DNA of 55,865 bases, from the NCBI GenBank assembly GCA_019637695.1, contig JAHBVG010000038.1, positions 1 to 55,865 on the forward strand, in the 5' to 3' direction. Below, piece by piece: positions 24,224 through 34,600 of the stretch. The notes beneath the pieces are model-generated. The model searched no databases. It was not told the origin of the DNA and saw nothing but the letters and a program-made list of their open reading frames with translations. Source of the stretch: Caldilineaceae bacterium (GTDB taxonomy: Bacteria; Chloroflexota; Anaerolineae; Caldilineales; Caldilineaceae). Position 1 is the first letter of the stretch. Every line of letters starts with the position of its first letter. Both the position numbers and the translations under genes were made by a program.

Positions 24224-24430
24224 CTAGGGTGAAGTCAATCCGATACCACAACCGGCCACGACCAGAAGGCAGATCCATTCAATGAAGAGCATTTCGATGA
24301 ATAGAACGGGTGAATAATCTGGTCGAAGCGTTCGATAGAAGTATCGCACGACCGAAACCGGCAGGAGTGGGAAGAGGCAGCGAAGCGCGGTAGTGATGAG
24401 ATTCTCACCTATTTGTGAAAAATAGCACAA
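24224..24430 (-). CDS. Possible small hydrophobic protein upstream of the protease
   Basis: A frame of up to 68 aa with a hydrophobic C-terminal stretch (FIEWICLLVVAGCGIGL) that could span the membrane. Its stop lies 15 bases before the protease start, just ahead of the protease ribosome-binding site, hinting at coupling. The start is uncertain (a TTG at 24430 or an internal ATG) and no clear ribosome binding site is seen, so it may not be real. Otherwise the 290 bases between protease and comM hold nothing I recognise. Confidence 0.35.
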   Translation of the reverse strand: MCYFSQIGENLITTALRCLFPLLPVSVVRYFYRTLRPDYSPVLFIEMLFIEWICLLVVAGCGIGLTSP

Positions 24431-24500
24431 AAGCGACAGGAAGGCAAGCGTTTCGAGAAAAGATCAGCAAAATTGCGTAGAAACCAAACTACACCACCCC

Positions 24501-26030
24501 TCACAAGATCCCGCGCGGACGGTATTGGATCGCCTCGGCCAAATGCGCGACTTCGATCTTCTCCGTCTCGGCGAGATCGGCAATCGTGCGTCCCAGTTTG
24601 AGCACCCGATGATAGGCGCGTGCGCTGAGATCCATCTGCTTGACGGCAGCGCGCATGAGGTTCTTGCCGGCGTCGTCGAGTTGACAAAAGTGCTGTACCT
24701 CTGCCGGTCCCATGTCGCCGTTGACGAGGACGTGCGACTTGCCCCATACTTTGAAGCGCGCTTCCTGCACCTTGCGCGCCCGTTCCACCCGCGCCCGAAT
24801 CGCCGCCGACGTTTCACCGCCCTCCAACCCCGCCAGCTTCTCAAAGGGGACACGGCGCACGTCCACATGGATGTCGATGCGGTCCATGAGCGGTCCGCTG
24901 ATGCGTCCCTGATAACGTTGCACCAACCCCATGCTGCACGTACATTCCTTGCGTTCGTCGCCGTAATACCCGCACGGACAAGGATTCATGGCGGCCACAA
25001 AGATGAACCCGGCCGGGAAGCTCAACGTCCCCGAAGCGCGGCTGATGGTGACGACTTTATCTTCCAGAGGCTGGCGCAGGGTTTCCAAGTTTTTGGTCCC
25101 AAACTCGGGCAATTCGTCCAGAAAGAGTACCCCTCTATGCGCCATACTCACCTCGCCTGGTCGCGGCCAGCGTCCGCCGCCGACAAGACCGGCATGGCTG
25201 ATGGTATGGTGCGGGGCGCGGAAAGGGCGAGTACGCACCAATGGCGTGCTGTCCCCCAACTCTCCGGCCACCGAATAAATACGGGTGATCTCCAATGCCT
25301 CAGCCAATGTCAGACGGGGCAGGATCGATGGTAACGCCCGCGCCAACAATGTCTTGCCAGAGCCGGGCGGTCCTTTGAGGAGGGCATTGTGCGATCCTGC
25401 ACAGGCGATCTCCAAGGCCCGTTTGGTATGTTCTTGTCCCTTCACGTCGCTAAAATCGACAGGATAGAGTACGCTTTCGCCGTCGTCAAAGCTGAGGTTG
25501 CTGTGATAGCGGGGGATCGCCTTGCGCAAATTGAGATGGTTGACGATCTCGGTAATGGTCGCCACCGGGTAGATCTCCAGATCCTCGATGAGGGCGGCCT
25601 CGGGCGCGTCCACCGCAGGGACGAAGAGCCGTTTGTAGCCCTGCGCTGCTGCCATGGCCGCCATGGGCAGCACACCGTTGATGTGGCGCACCGTGCCATC
25701 CAGCCCCAGTTCGCCCACCACCAGCGCATCGTCCATCTCGGCGAGGACCTGACGCGTGGCGGCCATCACGCCCAGGGCAATGGGCAGATCGTAGGCCGGG
25801 CCTTCCTTGCGTACGTCCGCCGGGGCCAGGTTGACGGTAAGCCGGTGTTGCGGGAAGACGTAGCCGCTGTTGGTGATAGCCGAGCGAACCCGTTCCCCGC
25901 TTTCACGCACAGCCGCATCGGGCAGCCCCACCACCGTCAGTTTTTCCAACCCGCTGGTAATGTCTACTTCAACTTGAACCGGTTCGGCGTCGAGGCCGAC
26001 GACCGCGCAACTCTGGATCTTGGCAAGCAT
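24501..26030 (-). CDS. comM: ComM/YifB-type Mg-chelatase-like AAA+ ATPase
   Basis: Cytoplasmic AAA+ protein of 509 aa. ComM acts as a hexameric helicase promoting branch migration during natural transformation (known from Vibrio/Haemophilus). The N-terminal ChlI domain starts MLAKIQSCAVVGLDAEP. Walker A is GPPGSGKTLLARALP, Walker B is GVLFLDELPEF, a Cys-rich NPCPCGYYGDERKECTCS insert binds metal in the family, and the Mg_chelatase_C domain ends the protein. The ATG at 26030 has AAGGA 6 bases upstream and gives the canonical N terminus; an in-frame upstream codon at 26078 would add 16 unlikely residues. The 3' 620 bases are duplicated at 20753-21375. Confidence 0.93.
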   Translation of the reverse strand: MLAKIQSCAVVGLDAEPVQVEVDITSGLEKLTVVGLPDAAVRESGERVRSAITNSGYVFPQHRLTVNLAPADVRKEGPAYDLPIALGVMAATRQVLAEMDDALVVGELGLDGTVRHINGVLPMAAMAAAQGYKRLFVPAVDAPEAALIEDLEIYPVATITEIVNHLNLRKAIPRYHSNLSFDDGESVLYPVDFSDVKGQEHTKRALEIACAGSHNALLKGPPGSGKTLLARALPSILPRLTLAEALEITRIYSVAGELGDSTPLVRTRPFRAPHHTISHAGLVGGGRWPRPGEVSMAHRGVLFLDELPEFGTKNLETLRQPLEDKVVTISRASGTLSFPAGFIFVAAMNPCPCGYYGDERKECTCSMGLVQRYQGRISGPLMDRIDIHVDVRRVPFEKLAGLEGGETSAAIRARVERARKVQEARFKVWGKSHVLVNGDMGPAEVQHFCQLDDAGKNLMRAAVKQMDLSARAYHRVLKLGRTIADLAETEKIEVAHLAEAIQYRPRGIL

Positions 26031-26081
26031 GGATCGTCCTTCTGCTGGGAGGGTATGGCGGGGGGATGTGGTTGTCATGCT

Positions 26082-26110
26082 ATGTTACTGCGAGTCGGGC
26101 AAATTTTCAA
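26082..26110 (-). promoter_or_regulatory. Candidate comM promoter
   Basis: On the minus strand TTGAAA (26105-26110), a 17-base spacer and TAACAT (26082-26087) stand about 50 bases before the comM ATG. Confidence 0.45.
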
Positions 26111-26197
26111 AGAAGCAAATTCGATGGGAAATGAACAAATAGTGAGCAGAATTTGATCTGGCTTGTGAATACCGGGCGCAGTTATCCTCTCTACAAG

Positions 26198-26219
26198 GAG
26201 ACGCCACTTCCGGCGTCTC
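26198..26219. promoter_or_regulatory. Strong hairpin in the comM/RHS divergent region
   Basis: A perfect 8-bp stem GAGACGCC/GGCGTCTC with a 6-base loop lies about 70 bases upstream of the RHS gene start. It lacks a T-run on either strand (CTTGTTC follows on plus), so it is not a clear terminator. It could be a leader structure. Confidence 0.4.
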
Positions 26220-26285
26220 TTGTTCATTCTGAATGTTTTCACTCACGTTCCACCATACAACGCAGAATTGAATAGGGAGGATAGG

Positions 26286-29200
26286 ATGTACCATCGTCGC
26301 CCGATCCCAACGATCTATCCGTTCGTCGTCTTTCTTGTCTGCCTGGGGATGTTGATCCAATCCACCCCAACCTATGCTGGCCCCGCGCCGACCCAATCCG
26401 CTGCGCCGCCGGCGACCGTCTCGGCGCAGACGGCCAGCCTTGCTCTCCGCCAGGGCTGGAACCTGATCTCCTTGCCGCGCATCCCCGCGGACACGGACCC
26501 GGCAGCGGTGCTGGCCGCCATCGCCGACAAGTATACCAGCGTGGTGGCCTATGACGGCTGCGACGGCGCCGACCCGTGGAAAGAGTACGATCCGGCGGAC
26601 CCGGTGAACAGCGATCTGACTGCCATCGATCCCCGCATTGGCTTCTGGATCGAGATGACCCAGGCGGCCAGCCTGCCGGTATCCGGCAGTGTGCCCGCCA
26701 GCACGACTATTCCTCTTTGCACCGGCTGGAACCTGATCGGTTATCCATTGAACAAAACGCTGGCGGTCGCCAATGCCCTCGCCCCTATTGACGGGCGCTA
26801 TACTCGCGTCTTCGCCTATGATCCCATCAATGTGGCCGATCCGTGGGCGCTGGAAGATGTGGACGTGCCCGATTGGGTTCCCGACCTGCTGACCCTGCGC
26901 GCCGGAGAGGGGTATTGGGTATTGGCGACTGGGGATACGAACTTCTTGGTTGAATCCGACGACACGCCGCCCACAATCACGCTGAACAGCCCGGCTGCCG
27001 ACGCCGAGTTGACTGCGCCCACGCCGCTGATCGGCTCGATCAACGATGCAAACCTGAGTTACTACACCATCGAAACTGCCCCTGTCGGCTCGAACGACTT
27101 TGTGGAAGTGGCCCGCGGCCAGGCCAATGTCAGCAACGGCGCGCTGGGCACGCTGGACACCACGCTGCTCGCCAACGGGCTGACCCAGGTGCGCATCACC
27201 GCTTTTGATCAGCAGGGTAACGGCCAGGCCATTACGCGCACGGTACTGGTGGGCGGCGAGAACAAACCGGGCAACTTCAGCCTCACCTTCACCGATCTGG
27301 AAGTGCCGCTCTCTGGCATTCCCATTACTGTCAAACGTACCTACGACAGCCGCAGCCGCGGCCAGCGCCAGGACTTTGGCTACGGCTGGCGCGTGGAGGT
27401 GGTGACGGCTGGCAAATATACCAACAATCGCAGACCCGGCGATGGCTGGGTGGTCTCGTCCAGCGGGGGCATCTTGCCGCTGCCCTGCCGCGCGGTCAAC
27501 GAAACCGCCACACACATCACCGAGATCCGCTTCTCGGATACGGAATTTTACCGCTTCGCCTTCAAGCTTACCCTGCCCCAGTCCAGCGCCATCCAGGGCG
27601 GCTGTCTGGCCTCTGGCTACTTTGAACAGATCGGCGGTGTACCCGGCGCGCAGTTGCTCGTTATCGGCGGTGTGCCCGACCTGCTCTACCAGAACGGCAC
27701 CAACTACGTGGTAGATTTCGACACGTTTCAGATCTACCAGCCGGGCAATGTGCGGCTGATCACGTTGGGCGGCAGTGAGTTCGATCTCAACCTGACTACG
27801 GGGCTATACCGTATGGAGGATCCCAGCGGCAACGCCCTCTTCATCAACAACAACGGCGTGGTGCATAGCTCTGGGCGTTCGGTGAGCTTTGTGCGCGACG
27901 GCCAGAACCGCATTACCAGCGTGCGCGATCCGCTAGGGCGCAGCATCCGCTACAGTTACGACGCCGCCGGGGATCTTGTCAGCGTGGCCGATCGCGACAA
28001 CCAGACCAGTACCTTTGTCTACGACAGCGGCCACTACCTCAGCGAGATCCGCGATCCGCTGGGCAACACGCCGCTGCGCAACGAATACGACGAGAGCGGG
28101 CGGCTGATCGGTCAGGTCGACGCCGACGGCAACCGCACCGCCATCACCACCACGGTGGCCGACAACACCACCACCGTTACCGACCGCGAGGGTGCGCCCG
28201 TGGTGCTGACCTACAACATCAGCGGGCTGATCACCGGTGTGGCCAAACCCGGCGGCAGCAGCGCCTACACCTACGATAGTCGCGGCAACCGCACGAGCTT
28301 CACCGACGCCAACGGCCACACGCGCCTCTTCACCTACGACGCCAATAACAACCTCACCTCGGAGACCGATGGCGAAGGCAACCGCATTGACTACAGCTAC
28401 GATGCCGCCGGGCGGCCCACCCAGATCGTGGCAACAGGTGGTATCACCACCAGCTTCAGCTACGACGCCGATGGCAAACCGCAAGAAGTGCGAGACGCGG
28501 ATGGCAACGTCACCCAGTCCTTCGCCTGGGACAGTCGCGGCAATCTGACCCAGCTTTCCACGTTGGGCGGCACAACGGCCCTCACCTATGACGCCTTTGG
28601 CAATCTGACCCAGCAGACCGGCCCCGGCGATCTGCGCCGCAGCTTCACCTACGACGCCGCCGGGCGGCCCACCTCGGCCTCTATTGTGCGCACGGTGAAC
28701 GGCAGCCAGGTCTCCGAAACCATGAGCTTCACCTACGATGGCCGCGGCAACCTCCTCACCCAGACCGACGCCGCCAGCAACACTGTCACCCGCGCCTACG
28801 ACGGCTACAGCCGGGTGACGGCGCAGACCGATGCTCGGGGCAACACCACCGGTTTTGTCTACGACAGGCGCGGTAACCCCATCCGCACCAATTTCTGCGA
28901 CAGCAGCTTTGAGGTAATGGGCTACGACCGCGAGGGGCGGCTCACCGCACGGACAGATCGCGCCGGGCGCACGGTCTTCTATGAATACGACGAGAGCGGC
29001 AACCTGACCCGCGCCATCTACCCCGATGGCGCTGTTGTCGCCAGCAGCTACGACGCTGTGGGCAACCTGCTCAGTGTGGTCGATGCTCGCAGCAGCACCA
29101 CTGCCTTTACCTACGACGCCAACAACCGGCGCACTGCCTTCACCGACGCGCTGGGCAACACGATCCGCTACGGCTACGCCCCCTATGGCGCGGTGATCTC

Positions 29201-31577
29201 CACCACCACACCCTTGGGAAGAGAGATCCGCTTTGAGTATGACACGAGCAACTTTGGCGCCCCGCGGCGCACGCGTACGGTCTATGCCGACGGCAGCAGC
29301 ACGCGGCTGACCTACGCCGAGAGCGGGCGCATTGACCAGCAGATCGACGAGGCGGGCAACATCACCGGCTACGACTACGACGCCGCCGGCAACCTGAGCC
29401 GCGTTACCGACGCCCTGGGCGGCGCGGTGGAATATGCCTACGACGAGATCGGCAACCGCATTAGCCAGACTGACGCCAACGGGCGGGTGACTACCTTTAC
29501 CTATGACCTGGGCAGGCGGCTACTCTCGCGCACACTCCCCGGCGGCGACAGCGAATACTTCGAGTACGACGCCAATGGCAATCGCACTCGCCACACCACC
29601 TTCGCCGGGGAGGTGATTCAATACCAGTATGATTGCCTCAACCGGCTGGTGCGCAAGACTTTGCCAGGCGGCGACACGATGGATTATACCTACACTGCTG
29701 CCGATCAGATCGCCACTGTCACTCGCGGCGGCCAGACGATTTCCCTGAGCTATGACAGCCGCGACCGCGTGACCGAGATTGAGTATGCCGACGGCACAGC
29801 GTTGACCTACACCTACGATGCCAACGGCAACCGCACCGCAGTAAGCGGGCCGGGCGGCATCACCAGCTACGCCTACGACGCCGCCAACCGGCTGATCACC
29901 GTCACCGATCCAGCGGGTGGGGTGACGAGCTATACCTACGACGCCAACGGCAACCGCGCCAGCGCCAGCTTCCCCAATGGCGCGTCCACGCTTTATGGCT
30001 ACGACAGCCGTGACCGGCTGATCGCCATTCAACACCGGGGACCGGGCGGCGTGCAGTTGGTCCGCTATGATTACACTCTGGGACCGGCAGGCAATCGCAC
30101 CCGCCTGGTCGAATCGGGCGGGCGCACAGTGGACTACAGCTACGACAGCCTCTACCGGCTGACGGGCGAGGCGGACAGCGTCAACGGTGTTACACTCTAC
30201 AGTTACGATGGCGTGGGCAACCGCACGAGTATGGACCGCGGCGGCGCGCTCACGGGCTACACCTACGACGCCAACGACCGCCTGTTGACGGCGGGGAGTG
30301 AGAGCTTCGGCTACGACGCCAACGGCAACCTGATCAGCCACACCGATGTCAGCGGCACGGTGCAATACATCTACGACGCTGAGAACCGGCTGATCCAGCA
30401 GAACGCCTCGACCATCACCACATTCCGCTACGATCCCTTTGGCAACCGCAGCGAGCGCAACGCCGGCGGTGCCATCACCCGCTTCGTGGTCGATCCGCTG
30501 GACAACAGCGGCGTAGCCCAGACCCTGGCCGAGACCGACGGCGCGGGGACGTTGCTGGCCCGCTACACCCGCGGCGACGACCTCATCGGCGTGGCGCAGG
30601 GCGGCGCGAGCTACATCTACCACGCCGATGGGCTGAACAGCGTGCGCCTGCTCACAGACAGCAGCGGCGCTGTGGTCAACAGCTACAGCTACGACGCCTT
30701 TGGCAATTTGCTTGCCGCCGTGGGCACAGTGCCAAACGTCTACGGCTTCGCCGGCGAACAGCTTGATCCCAACCTGGGTTTCTACTACCTGCGCGCCCGC
30801 TACATGGACCCACGCGTGGGGCGCTTCACCAGCATCGATCCCATCCTGGGCAACCTCTATGATCCGCTCAGCCTGCACAAATACAGCTACGCCCACAACG
30901 ATCCGGTGAACAAGGTCGATCCCACCGGTGAATTTGCCGGGCTGGCCAGCTTCAGCGTCGCCACGGCCATCGGCAGCATCCTGGCCGGGATCAGCGTGGG
31001 TATCCTGGCTTACAACCTCTACAAAGAGATCAAGGATGTCTACGACAAACTGGACAAACTCTTCAACACCATCCCTGGCTTGCAACTGAACAAGGAGATG
31101 ACCGCGCCTAAGTTCGTGCAGGCGTTGGTGAACCAGGTTCAGAATCTTGGACCCAACGGCAAGCTGAACATCGGCGAACTGCTGGGCAAGGGCGCGGTCT
31201 CCGAAGCCTACAGCATTGTCAATGAGCTGGTAGGCGGCAATCAGGGCAAGATCGTGGTCTTCATCTGGAGCCTCTCCAACGGCCAGGTGCTGCTCGCCCT
31301 GCCCGATGTCCACAACCCCGATCCGAAGGTCAACGCCGACGTACCCGGTTTCTACCTGAACTGCGGCTACAACGACTACATCTTCCATACCTATGAATTG
31401 CAACTGGTCAACGGGCGGGCCACCGGCACAGCCTTGCGCCCGGCCTTGCAGATCATCGGTCTTTATATGGCCTATACCAACCTGATCGCCCTGTTGGGCC
31501 ACACCATCCCCGAGCTGACCACCGGGCGACCGCCCTTGCAGCCAGCGGGGGGCAAGTGTCCGCTGCCGAATAGTTGA
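26286..31577 (+). CDS. Secreted RHS/YD-repeat protein with unknown C-terminal domain
   Basis: A 1763-aa exported protein. The ATG at 26286 has AGGGAGG 5 bases upstream; the signal peptide ends near residue 32. Two related N-terminal units (GWNLISLP ... and GWNLIGYP ..., about residues 55-220) are followed by an Ig-like segment and then about 35 YD repeats (YDAxGN/YDANGNR type), which in the family form a closed beta-shell. The core ends with YLRARYMDPRVGRF and DPTGEF near residue 1550. The remaining about 215 residues are variable: a hydrophobic stretch (ATAIGSILAGISVGILAY), a Lys-rich helix and an uncharacterised domain. In RHS systems this position holds a toxin, but I see no known toxin motif and no immunity gene next to it. 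The giant surface-protein gene follows after 121 bases. Confidence 0.93.
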   Translation: MYHRRPIPTIYPFVVFLVCLGMLIQSTPTYAGPAPTQSAAPPATVSAQTASLALRQGWNLISLPRIPADTDPAAVLAAIADKYTSVVAYDGCDGADPWKEYDPADPVNSDLTAIDPRIGFWIEMTQAASLPVSGSVPASTTIPLCTGWNLIGYPLNKTLAVANALAPIDGRYTRVFAYDPINVADPWALEDVDVPDWVPDLLTLRAGEGYWVLATGDTNFLVESDDTPPTITLNSPAADAELTAPTPLIGSINDANLSYYTIETAPVGSNDFVEVARGQANVSNGALGTLDTTLLANGLTQVRITAFDQQGNGQAITRTVLVGGENKPGNFSLTFTDLEVPLSGIPITVKRTYDSRSRGQRQDFGYGWRVEVVTAGKYTNNRRPGDGWVVSSSGGILPLPCRAVNETATHITEIRFSDTEFYRFAFKLTLPQSSAIQGGCLASGYFEQIGGVPGAQLLVIGGVPDLLYQNGTNYVVDFDTFQIYQPGNVRLITLGGSEFDLNLTTGLYRMEDPSGNALFINNNGVVHSSGRSVSFVRDGQNRITSVRDPLGRSIRYSYDAAGDLVSVADRDNQTSTFVYDSGHYLSEIRDPLGNTPLRNEYDESGRLIGQVDADGNRTAITTTVADNTTTVTDREGAPVVLTYNISGLITGVAKPGGSSAYTYDSRGNRTSFTDANGHTRLFTYDANNNLTSETDGEGNRIDYSYDAAGRPTQIVATGGITTSFSYDADGKPQEVRDADGNVTQSFAWDSRGNLTQLSTLGGTTALTYDAFGNLTQQTGPGDLRRSFTYDAAGRPTSASIVRTVNGSQVSETMSFTYDGRGNLLTQTDAASNTVTRAYDGYSRVTAQTDARGNTTGFVYDRRGNPIRTNFCDSSFEVMGYDREGRLTARTDRAGRTVFYEYDESGNLTRAIYPDGAVVASSYDAVGNLLSVVDARSSTTAFTYDANNRRTAFTDALGNTIRYGYAPYGAVISTTTPLGREIRFEYDTSNFGAPRRTRTVYADGSSTRLTYAESGRIDQQIDEAGNITGYDYDAAGNLSRVTDALGGAVEYAYDEIGNRISQTDANGRVTTFTYDLGRRLLSRTLPGGDSEYFEYDANGNRTRHTTFAGEVIQYQYDCLNRLVRKTLPGGDTMDYTYTAADQIATVTRGGQTISLSYDSRDRVTEIEYADGTALTYTYDANGNRTAVSGPGGITSYAYDAANRLITVTDPAGGVTSYTYDANGNRASASFPNGASTLYGYDSRDRLIAIQHRGPGGVQLVRYDYTLGPAGNRTRLVESGGRTVDYSYDSLYRLTGEADSVNGVTLYSYDGVGNRTSMDRGGALTGYTYDANDRLLTAGSESFGYDANGNLISHTDVSGTVQYIYDAENRLIQQNASTITTFRYDPFGNRSERNAGGAITRFVVDPLDNSGVAQTLAETDGAGTLLARYTRGDDLIGVAQGGASYIYHADGLNSVRLLTDSSGAVVNSYSYDAFGNLLAAVGTVPNVYGFAGEQLDPNLGFYYLRARYMDPRVGRFTSIDPILGNLYDPLSLHKYSYAHNDPVNKVDPTGEFAGLASFSVATAIGSILAGISVGILAYNLYKEIKDVYDKLDKLFNTIPGLQLNKEMTAPKFVQALVNQVQNLGPNGKLNIGELLGKGAVSEAYSIVNELVGGNQGKIVVFIWSLSNGQVLLALPDVHNPDPKVNADVPGFYLNCGYNDYIFHTYELQLVNGRATGTALRPALQIIGLYMAYTNLIALLGHTIPELTTGRPPLQPAGGKCPLPNS

Positions 31578-31698
31578 GATGACGTCCGACCGCGCGGTCG
31601 GCGATGACAAGGTGACAAGGGTGAGAGGGGAAAAACAATCGCCTCTTACCCTTCCCCACTCGCAACACGCAACACGCAATTCGCATTCTGGAGGACTT
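31578..31698. repeat. Intergenic palindrome and heptamer array before the giant gene
   Basis: The 121-base gap holds a perfect 16-bp palindrome CCGACCGCGCGGTCGG (31586-31601), then degenerate 7-base units ending in ACACGCA, ACACGCA and ATTCGCA. The ribosome binding site GGAGG of the next gene follows at once. No promoter is evident. Confidence 0.65.
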
Positions 31699-34600
31699 AT
31701 GCAACGCCGAATCTTTGCTTCGCTCCTGGCGATCTTGTTGGTGATGACAACCGTGGCTGTGTCGCTGGCGGCACCGCCTCCCTTGCCTTCCTCTTTTTAC
31801 GGCACAGCCACATTGAACGGGGCCAACGTCCCCGACGGCACACGGATTTCGGTGTGGATCGGCGGGGTGAAGGTGGCCGAAGCGCCCTCACGCACGGTGG
31901 ATGGCGTGTCGAGCTATGTCATCGACGTGCCCGGCGTGGATAGCTCCACCGAGGGCGCGACGATCAGCTTTCAGGTGGATGGCTACGCCGCCGACCAGAG
32001 CGGGATCTGGCACTCCGGCGCGGTGACAGCGCTGGACCTGACGGCCACGCCGCCACCGGTTGCGCCTGTGGCGAACAACGCCAGTGTGACGACGGCAGAG
32101 GACACCGCGGTTGCCATTGTCCTGAGCGCCTTTGACGCCAACAACGATACACTGACCTATACCATTGTGGCTGCGCCCACCCACGGCGCGCTCAGCGGCA
32201 CAGCGCCCAATCTGCTCTACACGCCCCATCTGGACTACAACGGCACAGATAGCTTTACCTTCAAGGTCAGCGACGGCAGCCAGGATTCCAACATCGCTAC
32301 GGTGAGCATCACCATCACCCCGGTGCCCGACGAGCCGACGGCGCAGAACGGGAGCATCGTCACCGACGAGGATATGGGCGTGGTGATCACCCTCCAGGCC
32401 AGCGATCCCAACGGCGATCCGCTCACGTTTACAGTACTTACCAATCCAGCGCACGGCTCGCTCAACGGCGCGCCGCCAGGGTTGATCTACGATCCCGCGC
32501 CCAACTTCAACGGCACGGACAGTTTCACCTTCAAGGTCAACGATGGCCGTTTCGATTCCAATGTTGCCACCGTTTCCATCACCGTGCGCTCCATCCCCGA
32601 TGCGCCGCAGATCGCCGGGGTCGCCAACCCAAGCATGGACGAGGGACAGATCCTCAACATCACCATCCCTGCCAGCGATCCCGACGGCACAGTGCCCACG
32701 CTGAGCGCGGCCAATCTGCCCTCCTTTGCCAGCTTTAGCCAGAGCAACGGCACGGCCACGCTGCGTTTTGCGCCTGACTTTACACAGGCGGGGACCTACC
32801 CCAACATCACCGTCACCGCCAGCGACGGCAGCCTGAGCGCCAGCACCACTTTCACGCTCACGGTCAACGACGTGGCCCCCATGCCTCGTGCGTCCTTCTC
32901 CACGGGCAAAGAACTCAACGCCGCCCAGTGGGAAGACGGGGCCGGCATTGCCGCTTTCTCCAGCGTTTTCAGCACATCAAGCAGCCACCGTGCCGAAAAC
33001 GCCATCGACAACAACGCGAGCAGCGCCTGGCACACGGCCAACGGCCAGCCCAACAATGGGTGGATCAAGGTGGCGCTGGCAGGCAACACGCTCCATGTGA
33101 TCGACCGCGTGGTGATCCGCAGCAATACCAGCACCGCCACCCTCAAGGATTTCCAGATTCGCGTCTCCACCACTGGCGTTGCCGACGGCGACTTTACCAC
33201 CGTCTTCGCAGGCAGTGTGCCGCGCGAGAACAATTCCTTCACCTACACCTTCGCGCCGGTGCAGGCCCGCTACGTGCAGCTCGTTGCCGTCAATAACTGG
33301 GGCTTTGGCAGCTATACCCAGGTCTTTGGGTTTGAGGCCCGCAACCGCAACCGCGACGGCGGCATCGTCTCGCTGATCGACGGTCCCCGGCCCACATTGG
33401 AGAGCTTCACCAGCCAATACGACAATGGTCACCGCGCCGAACTGGCATTGGACGATGATGCAGTTTCGCGCTGGGCCAGCGGCAACGGCCAGCGCACCAA
33501 CCAATCGCTCGTGGTGCAACTGGCGGGCGGAAAGAGTTATGCCATCGACCGCGTGCGTGTGCAGCCTCGCTTCGACTGCTGTTTCGATCAGCGGGTCAAA
33601 GACTTTGAAATCTGGGTCTCGGCAGACAATATCAACTATACACAGGTGTTGGCCGCCACTGCCGCCGACAACGGCACCCTGCAGGAATTCGTCTTCCCAG
33701 GCGGCGCGACCCATGCCCGCTACGTCAAGTACGTGGCGCTCAACAACCGCGGTTCCACCTGCTGTATCTCCACCGCCACCTTCCAGGTGATCACCCTGGA
33801 CGGCCACAATGTGGCGCGGCTTGGCGGCGTGGGTGGCTCGATTGCCAGCTTCTCCAGCGTGTGGGATCCACAAGCCCAATATCAGCCCGGGGAGGCGATT
33901 GATTTTGATGCCAATACCGACTGGGACAGCGGCAACGGTCAGAACAGCAACCAATGGATCAGCGTGCGCTTGATCCCCGGCGCGCCCTATCTGGTAGATC
34001 GGGTGCGCATCCGCGGCTTCGGCGGTTCGGCCTCGCCCAAAGATTTCCTGATCCAGGTCTCTACCACAGGCATAGCCGACGCCGACTTCACCACGGTCTT
34101 CAGCGGACAGTTGCCCAACGATGGCGGCTATCACTGGTACAATTTTGCGCCCGTCGCCGCCAGGTTTGTGCGCTTCTACATTCTCAACAACTATGGGCAC
34201 ATCAACATCCGTGTCTACGATTTCCAGGTCTACTCGACGCAAGTGGGCGGGGAGAGCGTGCCCTTTGACGACCACTCCACCAACCCGTTTGGTCCCATTG
34301 TGGCCTGGGATTGGGACTTTGGCGACGGCAACAGCAGCAGCGAACGTCATCCCATCCACACCTTCAATGCGCCAGGGACCTATAGCGTCACCCTCACCGT
34401 CACCAACAGCGATGGCGTCACCGACACTGTGATCCAGCCCTACACGGTGTTGCAGCGCCCGGCAGGGGATTTCGCGTGGACGCCGGCCACGCCCAACGAA
34501 GGGCAGAACGTCAGCCTGGCCGACACCTCTACCGATGCCGACGGCAGCGTGATCGGCTGGCTGTGGAAGTTCCACTACACCACGTCGCAGCCGACGACGC

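Noticed and set aside
26198..26219. Terminator or riboswitch before the RHS gene
   Set aside because: The stem is good, but neither strand has a T-run and no known riboswitch pattern is seen, so only a hairpin is recorded.
26085..27515. Open frame of 476 codons on the minus strand opposite the RHS N terminus
   Set aside because: No recognisable domain, compositional bias of an antisense frame, and overlap with a clear secreted-protein start.
29520..31679. Open frame of 719 codons on the minus strand opposite the RHS gene
   Set aside because: It is the antisense of a repetitive GC-rich gene; the protein is Val/Ala/Gly/His-rich low complexity with no domain, and the plus-strand gene is certain.
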